Below are positions 17,171 through 25,394 of a DNA stretch of 64,000 nt, piece after piece (positions within the stretch are counted from its first letter, which is position 1; the number at the start of each line of letters is the position of its first letter). The position numbers were made by a program, and so were the translations under genes. The notes under the pieces are model-generated. The model was not told the origin of the DNA. It worked only from the letters and a program-made list of their open reading frames with translations, and ran no database searches. Source of the DNA: Lysinibacillus piscis (GTDB lineage Bacteria > Bacillota > Bacilli > Bacillales_A > Planococcaceae). The stretch is taken from assembly GCF_026012395.1 (NCBI RefSeq), contig NZ_BRZA01000003.1:186001-250000 (forward strand). The letters run 5' to 3'.

Positions 17171-17432
17171 ATTTTGACTGACGCCAATTTTTCGGATTGA
17201 AATAGCTTTTAATCTTAGAAGCTACCTCTTTCCCAACAAGTAGTGCCCCTAACCAAAATAATACTTCCGCTACAATAATCACACCTACGATTATACCTGC
17301 TTTTGTCGCTGTGGCTATTGGCAAAAATGGTGTAACAACTGGCACAAGCCATAAGGATAAAGAAATGATTAATAAGCCCATACCTATTTTATACAAAATA
17401 GATTTCTTGCCCTTTCTTTTAGCACTCTCCAT
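17169..17432 (-). CDS. Small two-helix membrane protein (transporter-suffix type)
   Basis: This is an 87-residue protein with two membrane helices (about 18-38 and 48-70) joined by a short turn and ending in a basic tail (SYFNPKNWRQSK). The sequence resembles the short transporter-suffix domain found fused to, or beside, bacterial transporters; function is unknown. The ATG at 17432 (GGAGGG eight bases upstream, reading MESAKRKG) is preferred to an upstream start that would add 22 residues without a ribosome-binding site. No transporter gene is adjacent. Confidence 0.65.
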   Translation of the reverse strand: MESAKRKGKKSILYKIGMGLLIISLSLWLVPVVTPFLPIATATKAGIIVGVIIVAEVLFWLGALLVGKEVASKIKSYFNPKNWRQSK

Positions 17433-17556
17433 ATGTAAAGCCCTCCATCGTACTGTATTACTATATAGCATAACAAATATTTTATTTTTTGAATGCAACG
17501 AATTCCAACTCTTTGTTATCTAATAGATTGACAATGATTTGAAAGGAGGTGTGTAT

Positions 17557-17592
17557 ATGACCACATTGACGAACGCTCACATTGGTAGTTGA
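17557..17592 (+). other. 11-codon ORF with near-perfect ribosome-binding site, in frame with the repeat ORF
   Basis: AAAGGAGGTG lies seven bases before an ATG that opens MTTLTNAHIGS and then a TGA. The same frame continues beyond the TGA through the 21-bp repeat array to a stop near 17829, giving an Arg-rich repeat sequence (LRRYSTS-type units). It could be a leader peptide, a stop-interrupted relic or chance. The strong ribosome-binding site argues that something here was or is translated. Confidence 0.35.
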
Positions 17593-17641
17593 GGGATTAG
17601 GAGAAGTTACATTGGTAAAACAATAAGGGCTTTTTGTGAAA

Positions 17642-17746
17642 TTCGTAGACAATCGACACGACTTCGTAGGTATTCGACAGAACTTCGTTGGCAATCGACA
17701 AAATTACGTAGATATTCGACATCACTTCGTAGATATTCGACAGATG
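17642..17746 (+). repeat. Tandem array of five 21-bp repeats
   Basis: Five consecutive 21-base units start at 17642, 17663, 17684, 17705 and 17726. The consensus is TTCGTAGATATTCGACA plus four variable bases. All units are in register and the length is divisible by three, so every frame stays open across the unit; one frame reads FVDIRQN-like heptads, another LRRYSTx. Confidence 0.9.
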
Positions 17747-17757
17747 TTTGTTATGCG

Positions 17758-17791
17758 AAAGCCCTTATTGCACGACACAATAAGGGCTTTT
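17758..17791. terminator. Bidirectional terminator after the sigma-regulator gene, with a third half-copy at 17621
   Basis: AAAGCCCTTATTG (17758-17770) pairs with CAATAAGGGCTTT (17778-17790) around a 7-base loop, and T runs follow on both strands. A further CAATAAGGGCTTTTT occurs at 17621-17635, so the repeat array is itself bracketed by complementary halves of this terminator. Confidence 0.85.
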
Positions 17792-17807
17792 ATAAAAGAT
17801 TGGTAGT

Positions 17808-18719
17808 CTATTTCGCAGGCTTAATATAAGGAACTATTGGGGCAGTTACCCCGACAGATGCTCCTCGTATAAATGTTTGTCCTTTTAATGCTGCAAAGTT
17901 TTTTGTCTGCCCTGTCAGCATCACACCGAGAATTTTTATCTCTGCAAAAGATTTATTTTTATTATCCTTCAAAAATGCTTGAATGGCATCGTTCTGTTTA
18001 CTTTTATCGTAGTTTTGTAGATTTTTTACAAATTCATCATACATATCTGCTGGGATGTCGGATGGAACAAAGCCATATATTTGTGCTCCAGATGGGCCCT
18101 TACTTTCATCAAAGATAGGAGAAGTCATATAGAGCCATGCAATATTTAAGTTATCGGGAATTTGTGTTTTGATTTCTTCAAATGTGTATGGTTTATCAAA
18201 GGAAATTGCCATCTCTACTACATAATCTTCCATCGTTGATACCGCTTCGATATCATTCGGAATCTCTATAAAATAGTCTTTTATATCTGGATGAAAGAAA
18301 GTAGCAAACTTATTTTTTGTTTGCTTATCGTATTCATAAAACGATGTATCTGACCAATAAAAGCCTGGCACTAGCTCATTCGTATCCACAGCATTTTTTA
18401 TCCACCCATATGAACTTGTTAATGTACTCCAGGGCACAACATAGCCATTAATATTCTTAGAACGATTCGTGATAATGTTACCGCCAAATGTTGACTGATT
18501 ACTCGTTACCTGTGAATCAATTTGAATATTGGGCTCTGCAATCGCATTATGTAAAAATAGCTGGTCATGTAGCCTATTTGAACCTTTTGCAGCAAAATAA
18601 TTTCCTGCTTTATAAAGAATCGCTAATGATACAGTAACAACAATAAGTGACACAATAATAATAATCAATAATTGTTTGAGCTTCGCTTTTTTTAGCGCAC
18701 GTTGTAATGATACTTCCAT
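17808..18719 (-). CDS. Membrane-anchored sigma-factor regulator (Sigma_reg family anti-sigma)
   Basis: This is a predicted anti-sigma protein that should hold the co-encoded ECF sigma factor at the membrane. Its 303 residues comprise a short cytoplasmic N-terminus (about 1-17), one membrane helix (18-38) and an extracellular domain. The pattern recalls the Sigma_reg_N/C families (NGYVVPWSTLTSSYGW near 95; the EIKILGVMLTGQ segment near 255). Its ATG overlaps the sigma-factor stop codon by one base (TAATG), so translation is coupled. The signal sensed is unknown. Confidence 0.75.
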   Translation of the reverse strand: MEVSLQRALKKAKLKQLLIIIIVSLIVVTVSLAILYKAGNYFAAKGSNRLHDQLFLHNAIAEPNIQIDSQVTSNQSTFGGNIITNRSKNINGYVVPWSTLTSSYGWIKNAVDTNELVPGFYWSDTSFYEYDKQTKNKFATFFHPDIKDYFIEIPNDIEAVSTMEDYVVEMAISFDKPYTFEEIKTQIPDNLNIAWLYMTSPIFDESKGPSGAQIYGFVPSDIPADMYDEFVKNLQNYDKSKQNDAIQAFLKDNKNKSFAEIKILGVMLTGQTKNFAALKGQTFIRGASVGVTAPIVPYIKPAK

Positions 18720-19210
18720 TATTTTTTCCCTCCTACTGTTTGCTGAATACTTTTTCGAGCACGATATAACTTTTGTTTCACACTGCTCGCTTGAATATCT
18801 AATAAGGTAGCTATTTCTTCATAAGACAATTCATAATAATATTTCAATATAAAAATTTCACGATATTCCCGCTTTGTATCTTTCAATAAATAAGTGATTT
18901 CATCTTTATTGATGATTGTGTCAAATTCATCGTCCACTTGTTGTAGCTTTGCATAAATTTCCTCTGTCAAAGAAGCTACTTGCTGTTCCTTTTTACGATT
19001 CAAATCAATATACTCATTCAATGCTACCCTAAAAAACCATGGACGAAGATTGCTCTCAGTCAAGCTATTAAGCAATGAATAAACCTTATAAAAGGTATTT
19101 TGAATAATATCCTCTGCGTCTTCCTTCCTCGCTCCCTTCGCCTGTAATACTTTCAACACTTCCTCTCCTAAATTGATAAGATAGGAGGCTAACATATCTT
19201 CTTTTTTCAT
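18719..19210 (-). CDS. ECF-type RNA polymerase sigma factor
   Basis: This is an extracytoplasmic-function sigma factor of 163 residues. Region 2 is visible at about 15-80 (DAEDIIQNTFYKVY, LRPWFFRVALNEYIDL) and region 4 at about 110-155 (REIFILKYYYELSYEEIATLLDIQASSVKQKL). The ATG has GGGAGG upstream. It is the first gene of a two-gene operon with its probable anti-sigma. I could not identify an autoregulatory -35/-10 pair with confidence in the upstream 100 bases. Confidence 0.9.
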   Translation of the reverse strand: MKKEDMLASYLINLGEEVLKVLQAKGARKEDAEDIIQNTFYKVYSLLNSLTESNLRPWFFRVALNEYIDLNRKKEQQVASLTEEIYAKLQQVDDEFDTIINKDEITYLLKDTKREYREIFILKYYYELSYEEIATLLDIQASSVKQKLYRARKSIQQTVGGKK

Positions 19211-19334
19211 CTTTTGTCCTCCCTATACTTATACAACGAATGAACAAGGCCATATGTATACACTTGAAAGTAAGCAAGTTTGGAATAGTTGCCTAGATGG
19301 CTTTTTTTGTAATGTATAGATGGGAGGAATCATG

Positions 19335-20534
19335 ATGAAACAACAAACAAACATCTATTACACACAAACTTTTTTTGCACAACTTTTCTTTTGGTGCGTC
19401 TTCACAATCAATATTTTATATTATGTAAAAATAGTTGATATGAACGCCTTACAACTAATCATCATTGGTACGATTTTAGAATGCACTATCTTTTTATTTG
19501 AAATACCTACGGGGCTTATTGCTGATTTAAAGGGACGTAAAGTATCGATTATTTTAGGATATGGATTAATTGGTAGTGGATTTTTACTCGAAGCATTATT
19601 TCCAGTGTTTATAGCCATTGTCGCTTCTCAAGTACTTTGGGGAATCGGTTATACATGTATTAGTGGAGCAACACAGGCTTGGATAACGGATGAAGTCGGT
19701 ATTGCTCACATTGACAAAATATTTCTTATCAACACACAAGCCGAAAACATTGGCACATGTAGCGGTATTATCATCGCTATTGCCTGTAGCTTTGTATCCT
19801 TGCAATTTTCTATATTGATTGGTGGTATTGGCTTTGTGCTACTAGCTATTTATGTTTATGTATTTTTACAGGAGCAACGTCAGCTTACTATATCTCCTAC
19901 TTCGTTGACTTATCCTGTATGGCTTGTTATCAAGGAGGTAGCAGGCTCTGTAAAAAAATCCGTCCTTCTACAATATTGCTTATGGATTGCCCTTATTGTT
20001 GGCTGCTATAGTGAGGCATTAGATCGATTATGGATCTTACATTTACAACATCTCTTGCCCACAGCATTAACTCATAAGCAATATATCGTACTCATCGGTG
20101 GCTTACAATTAGCTATTTCAATTAGTGTCATCTGTTTATTTACTATTTTCTCGAAATTTGAGTATCCATGGAAAGCACAACAACTTTTTAAAGTTATTCA
20201 AGGCTGCTACGCTTTGCTCATTGTAATGATGTTGTTATTCACTTTAGCTAATGAATTATTTTTACTAGTAGGTAGCTTCTTTATTTTACAAGTGACACGC
20301 CAAACGTTGGGGACATTTGAGCAAATTTGGTTTAATCAAATTATCCCTGAAAATTCGAATCGGGCAACCTTCTTATCTGTCAAAAGTCAAATGGATGCTT
20401 TTGGTCAAATTGGAGGTGGCCCAGTCACAGGCATACTTAGCCAATTAACCTCTGTTAAGATTGGTTTACTCTGTAGTGCGATTTTGTTGTCACCTGTTCT
20501 TTATTTGTATAATAAAATTCGATTAAAGAGCTAG
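19335..20534 (+). CDS. Major facilitator superfamily transporter
   Basis: This is a 12-helix secondary transporter of about 400 residues, probably a drug-type exporter. The MFS motif A is present in the loop after helix 2 (GLIADLKGRKVSI, about 58-70), and the second half shows the expected repeat. Two adjacent ATGs follow GGGAGGA; the second (19335) has the better spacing. It converges on the AraC-type regulator, with stop codons overlapping by four bases. The substrate is not predictable. Confidence 0.85.
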   Translation: MKQQTNIYYTQTFFAQLFFWCVFTINILYYVKIVDMNALQLIIIGTILECTIFLFEIPTGLIADLKGRKVSIILGYGLIGSGFLLEALFPVFIAIVASQVLWGIGYTCISGATQAWITDEVGIAHIDKIFLINTQAENIGTCSGIIIAIACSFVSLQFSILIGGIGFVLLAIYVYVFLQEQRQLTISPTSLTYPVWLVIKEVAGSVKKSVLLQYCLWIALIVGCYSEALDRLWILHLQHLLPTALTHKQYIVLIGGLQLAISISVICLFTIFSKFEYPWKAQQLFKVIQGCYALLIVMMLLFTLANELFLLVGSFFILQVTRQTLGTFEQIWFNQIIPENSNRATFLSVKSQMDAFGQIGGGPVTGILSQLTSVKIGLLCSAILLSPVLYLYNKIRLKS

Positions 20535-21439
20535 TCATACTTTAGCTTAATAGGTATATAAATTTCCATCATCACCTTGTCATACTCCCATGGATGGCAG
20601 CGTTCATCATAAAACTCAAAATCAAATGCTTGCTCATCAATTTCATAGTCAGCAGAAGGTAGCCAATAATTTAAAATATACAACCAAGTACCTGTTATCG
20701 ATTCTACAAAATTAGCTGGACAAACAGGTGGTGTTTGAAAAATCGCATATGTTGCTGAGGGTATGGACAGAGAAGAAAAAGGTTCAACAACTTCTTTATA
20801 CTCTTGCTCGTTATGGACACCAAAGAAAAATATAAAATTCGTTAATGCTTCTCCATGACGAATGTTTAAGCAATATTCTCCATGTATACGAGGAGCAAAG
20901 TGTGCATATAAATCTCGCTCAATTTCTCCATCAGTTAATCCTTGATGGAACCAATAAGATGGTGCATCTTTCGTGCGTTGAATATTTTCAACGGTATTGT
21001 GATAGGTTTTGCCAACAAGCCAAAATGCTGATTTTTCTTCAATTTTTGGTTGTTTAATAATGCCACCTGTTTGATAGGACTGTAATTTTTGAATATCAAT
21101 TAAAGGTGGCGGTGCTTTTGGGCAGTGGATATAATAGGTGGATGGTGAGACACCAAACGTTTTTTTAAACGCTTTCGCAAAGCCTACATAGGTTTCGTAA
21201 CCATATTGAAATGCTACCTCATTTGCTGAAATGCCATGTGCCATATCTTGCAAGGCAAATTGTAGCTTTCTTTTTTTCACATAGTCCATGGGGGATTCCC
21301 CTAACAGCTCACGAAATTTCCGTGAAAAATGAAAAGGAGAATACGCAGCTATTTCTGCCAATTGTTCAATAGTAATAACCTCGTCTATATGATAGTCAAT
21401 ATAATCGATAACCGTTTGAAAATGTTGAATATAATCCAT
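20531..21439 (-). CDS. AraC-family regulator with GyrI-like effector domain
   Basis: This is a transcription factor of 302 residues with an N-terminal double helix-turn-helix (about 5-105: IEQLAEIAAYSPFHFSRKFRELLGESP and the second HTH ending GYETYVGFAKAFKKTFGVSPS). A C-terminal GyrI-like small-molecule domain (about 135-300) ends in MEIYIPIK. This SoxS/Rob- or BltR-like layout usually senses amphipathic drugs, in keeping with the convergent MFS gene, but the pairing is inference. Confidence 0.9.
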   Translation of the reverse strand: MDYIQHFQTVIDYIDYHIDEVITIEQLAEIAAYSPFHFSRKFRELLGESPMDYVKKRKLQFALQDMAHGISANEVAFQYGYETYVGFAKAFKKTFGVSPSTYYIHCPKAPPPLIDIQKLQSYQTGGIIKQPKIEEKSAFWLVGKTYHNTVENIQRTKDAPSYWFHQGLTDGEIERDLYAHFAPRIHGEYCLNIRHGEALTNFIFFFGVHNEQEYKEVVEPFSSLSIPSATYAIFQTPPVCPANFVESITGTWLYILNYWLPSADYEIDEQAFDFEFYDERCHPWEYDKVMMEIYIPIKLKYD

Positions 21440-21449
21440 GTAGCCCGCC

Positions 21450-22007
21450 CTATTCTCTTTTTTGTGCTAGCCAATCCTCTCTCATTAGCTTCATATTAAT
21501 CGAATCTATCCATTTACCCTCAAACTTTAGGTCATTTTTATCAATGCTCTCTACAACAAAACCAATTTTCTCATATACTCGCTTCGCTCTTGGGTTGAAA
21601 TCAAAAACACTTAACGTTAACTGCTTCAATGTGGTATTAGCAAATACATGGTCAATCATCAATTGTGTTGCCTCTGTGCCTAGCCCACGATCTCTACCTC
21701 TTGGTCCAATCAAAATTCTAAAATTCATACTATGGCTGTCTTCATCATATAGATTCACAACTACTTCTCCTACTAATATCCCCTGTGATTGGTCAACAAT
21801 CGCTAAATCGAGACGATCGGTTTGCTCATGTCTTGTCTGATACCAATTGTATGTTACCTCCATATCTAAATCAGCATCACTGCCTGTTAACTTAATAACC
21901 TCGACATCTGTTAAACATTCTTCTATATATGGAAAATCCTCGTTTTTAAAAGGTCTAAGTACCACTTTTTCGCCTTGTATCACTGGCTTGTAACTTAAAT
22001 CAATCAT
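21450..22007 (-). CDS. GNAT-family N-acetyltransferase (RimJ/RimL-like)
   Basis: This is an acetyl-CoA-dependent acetyltransferase of 185 residues. The GNAT fold is recognisable: VVLRPFKNEDFPYIEE at the start, the acetyl-CoA loop in LIGPRGRDRGLGTEATQL (about 95-112), and the C-terminal NPRAKRVYEKIGFV typical of RimL-like members. It overlaps the upstream peptidase gene by eight bases, which suggests coupling. The substrate is unknown. Confidence 0.9.
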   Translation of the reverse strand: MIDLSYKPVIQGEKVVLRPFKNEDFPYIEECLTDVEVIKLTGSDADLDMEVTYNWYQTRHEQTDRLDLAIVDQSQGILVGEVVVNLYDEDSHSMNFRILIGPRGRDRGLGTEATQLMIDHVFANTTLKQLTLSVFDFNPRAKRVYEKIGFVVESIDKNDLKFEGKWIDSINMKLMREDWLAQKRE

Positions 22008-22620
22008 TTGTATAGCTCCTTATTTTTGCAACTACCTGCTCATTGATAAAATGTAAGCTTTCATTATCATTCAGTGCATAAGTAAACATATTATCTTGCT
22101 TACTCGTCCATTGGTCAAACGCTACTTGGCGTTTTTTATCATTGTAATGCGGGCAAAAAGTACCCTGCAATATACCCAATCCTTGAAATTCTTCAAACCC
22201 ATCATCATGACTCTCACTATAACAACGTTCAAACCAGCACAAGGCTCCTGCACTAATTCCTGCTAGAATCACACCTTGTTCATACGCCTGCTTCAATACA
22301 TTATCAAACCCTGTTTCTCGCCAAACTGTTAACATATATTGTGTATTGCCACCTCCAACATAGATAATATCAGAGGCATTCACCATCTCTTGTACATGAT
22401 CCAATGCAAAATCCTGTATAGTGAGATGGCTCGGCTCCTCTTCTTTAAAAGCCTCATAAAATTTCCCAATATAGCCCTGTGCATCATTGCTAGCTGTTGC
22501 AATAAAGGTTATTTTCAAACGATCCTGTTTTCTTGGGATTTTCAACAGATACTGGTCAATATATGCATTTTCCTCTGTTGAAAAACCCCCACCTGAAATT
22601 GCTATAATTTGTCTATTCAT
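22000..22620 (-). CDS. Peptidase E-like protein (S51 / class-I glutamine amidotransferase fold)
   Basis: This is a predicted S51-type dipeptidase or relative of 206 residues. The family core is present: IAISGGGF at the N-terminus, YVGGGNTQYML (about 90), the nucleophile elbow GISAGALCWF (Ser near 120), and a His in CPHYNDKKR. The ATG at 22620 has GAGGT eight bases upstream; a farther in-frame start overlaps it. It is followed by the GNAT gene with an eight-base overlap. Confidence 0.85.
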   Translation of the reverse strand: MNRQIIAISGGGFSTEENAYIDQYLLKIPRKQDRLKITFIATASNDAQGYIGKFYEAFKEEEPSHLTIQDFALDHVQEMVNASDIIYVGGGNTQYMLTVWRETGFDNVLKQAYEQGVILAGISAGALCWFERCYSESHDDGFEEFQGLGILQGTFCPHYNDKKRQVAFDQWTSKQDNMFTYALNDNESLHFINEQVVAKIRSYTND

Positions 22621-22671
22621 GTCACCGTACCTCATTTATCCCTTCCAATATATACAAAACACTTTAACCTT

Positions 22672-23637
22672 CTAAAATTCAAGTAATGTCACATTTCTAT
22701 TTTGTGTGTTCATCGTTATCGTTCCACCAATCGGTAATGTCATAATTGGCTGTGTGTGCCCAAAATCTATATCATATAAAACAGGGATATTTTTTAATTG
22801 TGGATGCTTATCTAAAATAAAGTGCAATTGCTCCTCACTGATAGATGATTCTTTTTGAAAACGTCCAATTAGTAAGCCTTTTATTGCACCACTTACTTGT
22901 AATAAAGAAGTTAAATCTCTTGCAAATAATTCTGGTATCGTTAACTCATCGTCTTCTATAAACAAAATACAATCCTGTAAATTCGGCATATAGGCTGTTC
23001 CTTGTAATAAATTCAAGGTACATAGATTTCCTCCAAAAAGTGTGCCTGTTGCTTCCCCCTCTGTATACACCTTCCATATGGTTGGCTCAAAGTTGCGATT
23101 CTCTTGATCTAAAAACCATAAATCATCGCTCCATTTTTCAGAAGGCTGCAATGTATATGTTTCACTGCTCATTACACATTTTTTAAAAGACTCTGTTTGG
23201 TATGCTTGCCCTTGTATCATCTGAAAGCTTGAAAAATGAGGACCAGAATAAGTAATAAAATGACATTTTGCTGTTATTGCTGTAGCAAGTGCCGTAATAT
23301 CGCTAAAACCACAGAAAATTTTAGGATTCTCCTGAATTAATTCATAATCTAAATAGGGCAATAGCTCATTACTGTTGAATCCACCAATAACGGTAAGTAT
23401 ACCCTTTACATTTTTATCTGCAAAAGCGTCATGAATATCTGCAATACGCTCTTGAATAGATGATGACTTTTGCATATCACATGTCTCAACATACTGACCA
23501 AATGTCACATAAAAACCTAATTCTTCTAAATGCTTTTTAGCTAACTGAATACCTTCCTTAGAAAGAATTTGCATACTTCGACTTGGTGCAATAATTCTAA
23601 TTTCATCACCTTTTTTTAATTTTTCTGGTGTGTTCAT
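22672..23637 (-). CDS. LD-carboxypeptidase/MccF-like protein (peptidase S66)
   Basis: This is a serine peptidase of family S66, which includes peptidoglycan LD-carboxypeptidases and the microcin C-inactivating MccF. Its 321 residues contain the nucleophile motif GFSDITAL (Ser near 112), a Glu-bearing LFIEDDEL region (about 230) and the catalytic-His segment IDFGHTQPIMTLPIGG (about 290-305). The ATG at 23637 follows AGGAGG by nine bases; an upstream in-frame start would add 16 residues without support. MccF-like self-immunity versus wall recycling cannot be told apart here. Confidence 0.88.
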   Translation of the reverse strand: MNTPEKLKKGDEIRIIAPSRSMQILSKEGIQLAKKHLEELGFYVTFGQYVETCDMQKSSSIQERIADIHDAFADKNVKGILTVIGGFNSNELLPYLDYELIQENPKIFCGFSDITALATAITAKCHFITYSGPHFSSFQMIQGQAYQTESFKKCVMSSETYTLQPSEKWSDDLWFLDQENRNFEPTIWKVYTEGEATGTLFGGNLCTLNLLQGTAYMPNLQDCILFIEDDELTIPELFARDLTSLLQVSGAIKGLLIGRFQKESSISEEQLHFILDKHPQLKNIPVLYDIDFGHTQPIMTLPIGGTITMNTQNRNVTLLEF

Positions 23638-23707
23638 CAATATCAGCCTCCTGCTAATAAATTGTTTTATAAATTGACAAGTCATCAGTCAAATTTCAAA
23701 CAGCTCT

Positions 23708-24184
23708 CTATCCATCCTTACGAAAATCATAGGTATCTTTTCGGATATCTAGCACTTTGCCCTCTATTTGAATTTTCACCTCATCTAACCATGCAATACC
23801 TAATGGTCCATTTACATAGTTATAATAAATTGTTCGAGCATCATGCGTATTTTTATTGTAAATTTCAACTCTGACATTTTTATATGGAATAAAACCTGTA
23901 TAATGATAAATCCTTGCTTCATTGTCTCCATAAGCTATAATTTTTGAATCATCTAAAAATCCTTTGGGCAGGAAGTATGGATTATATAGCCAATTAAGAA
24001 GGAAAACGACAGACAAAATACCACCAATGCTGAGAATTTGGAAATGACGTTTTGGGAATGTTTTATCTCTTCTGATAGCTCTTAAAATCATTCTAATTAT
24101 GAAAATACCTGCTAATAAAATCGTTAAAAGCATAAAAAAGATACCTGCTAACATCAAAACATTAAATAATGTATTATTCATCAT
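23708..24184 (-). CDS. Small membrane protein with extracytoplasmic domain (DUF5412-like)
   Basis: This protein of about 158 residues has two membrane helices (about 5-30 and 45-62) and a C-terminal extracytoplasmic beta-rich domain. The end, VLDIRKDTYDFR, recalls the DUF5412 family, whose function is unknown. It overlaps the upstream MFS gene by 11 bases and is the last gene of the regulator-MFS-membrane protein run. Tandem ATGs make the exact start uncertain (24184 or 24181). Confidence 0.65.
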   Translation of the reverse strand: MMNNTLFNVLMLAGIFFMLLTILLAGIFIIRMILRAIRRDKTFPKRHFQILSIGGILSVVFLLNWLYNPYFLPKGFLDDSKIIAYGDNEARIYHYTGFIPYKNVRVEIYNKNTHDARTIYYNYVNGPLGIAWLDEVKIQIEGKVLDIRKDTYDFRKDG

Positions 24185-25385
24185 TTTCCCCATTCCCTAA
24201 ATATAATGTTTTTGTATAACACATACTAAGAAAACATACATAAATAGCTAATATACAAGCAATAACAGCGAAAATAACCGCTACAAGTTGTAATGAAAGC
24301 TGTTCTGCCAACCACCCCAACATAAAGGTCAAACTAATTTGTAGTATACTTTGCACAAGGTTCAAGGAGCTACCAAAGCGCCCCATTAGCATTGGTGAAA
24401 TAGCTCGCTGATACATTGTCGCATAGCCTGTATTACTAAAAGCCATAAAAAATCCGAGTGCTATAAAGCTAATAGTAGCAAGTATTACCGTACTTGACAG
24501 ATAAAAGAGTAAATAAGTTCCCATTGTGAGTGCAAAGCCTACGCCAATGTAGATACGTAAGGCTATTTTTTTCACCAACATAGCTGCACATACGCCACCA
24601 ATAATGGCTCCAATACCTGCAGCGCTGACCATCAAGCCATACGCGGAATCCCCCACTGATAGTACCTCTTTTAAAAAAGTCATTTCCTGTGAATCTAGTG
24701 AATAGGCAAGCACTAAAGCACAAGTATATACGGTCAAAAATAACAGCAATTTGGGTTGCTGTATGATAAATGTTTGTACTTCCTTAAAATCAGCCTGAAT
24801 GACCTGTAATGTAACACGTTTAACCTCTATATCCTGCTGATTGTCAATAGTAGGTAAAAAAGCTATAGCTATAGCACAAGTAAAAAAAGTTAATCCATTT
24901 ACCCACATCGCCACGCTTGTATTACTAGCTGTAATAATAATCCCTGCAAGTGCAGGACCAATCATAAAGGAGCCTGAATTTAGCGTACTGTAAATCGCAT
25001 TAAAGCGTTGACGGTGCGCATCTGCCACAAGCTTTGTCTGCATATAGGTGCTACTCGGTCCAAAAAAGCTGCTTGCGATATTTGCCCAAAAAATAAGGCT
25101 ATACATACACCAAATCGACGTTAAAAATGGCATCACACAAACGATAATTCCTCTTACAATATCGCTCCAAATCATAATTGTTTTTTTATTATGACGATCG
25201 ATAAAAGAGCCAGCAAAAAAACTACTGATAATACGTGCAGCTGGACCAATCATATAGATACCTGCTACCGCTGCGGGAGAATGTGTTAAATGCCAAATCG
25301 CTAAATTTAACGCAATTAAATAAATCCAGTTACCTAAATTTGAAAAACCTAAACCACCTAATAATAAAAAATAATGCTTACTCAT
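24174..25385 (-). CDS. MFS transporter (enterobactin/macrolide-exporter-like)
   Basis: This is a 12-helix exporter of about 403 residues resembling the EntS/MefA branch. It has the start KHYFLLLGGLGFSNLGNWIY, motif A-like GSFIDRHNKKTIMIW (about 58-72), FFGPSSTYMQTKLV in the central helix region, and GSSLNLVQSILQI late in the chain. Its start lies ten bases after the stop of the HTH-TPR regulator and its end overlaps the next gene, so the three are probably one operon and the regulator may control it. Confidence 0.85.
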   Translation of the reverse strand: MSKHYFLLLGGLGFSNLGNWIYLIALNLAIWHLTHSPAAVAGIYMIGPAARIISSFFAGSFIDRHNKKTIMIWSDIVRGIIVCVMPFLTSIWCMYSLIFWANIASSFFGPSSTYMQTKLVADAHRQRFNAIYSTLNSGSFMIGPALAGIIITASNTSVAMWVNGLTFFTCAIAIAFLPTIDNQQDIEVKRVTLQVIQADFKEVQTFIIQQPKLLLFLTVYTCALVLAYSLDSQEMTFLKEVLSVGDSAYGLMVSAAGIGAIIGGVCAAMLVKKIALRIYIGVGFALTMGTYLLFYLSSTVILATISFIALGFFMAFSNTGYATMYQRAISPMLMGRFGSSLNLVQSILQISLTFMLGWLAEQLSLQLVAVIFAVIACILAIYVCFLSMCYTKTLYLGNGENDE

Positions 25386-25394
25386 CACTATCAC

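Noticed and set aside
17482-17694. Minus-strand open frame across the 21-bp repeats (FCRIPTKSCRLSTN-type)
   Set aside because: A 21-bp repeat keeps all frames open, so length is not evidence; there is no start signal on this strand.
17642-17746. CRISPR array
   Set aside because: The units are contiguous 21-mers with only four variable bases and no spacers; no cas genes are nearby.
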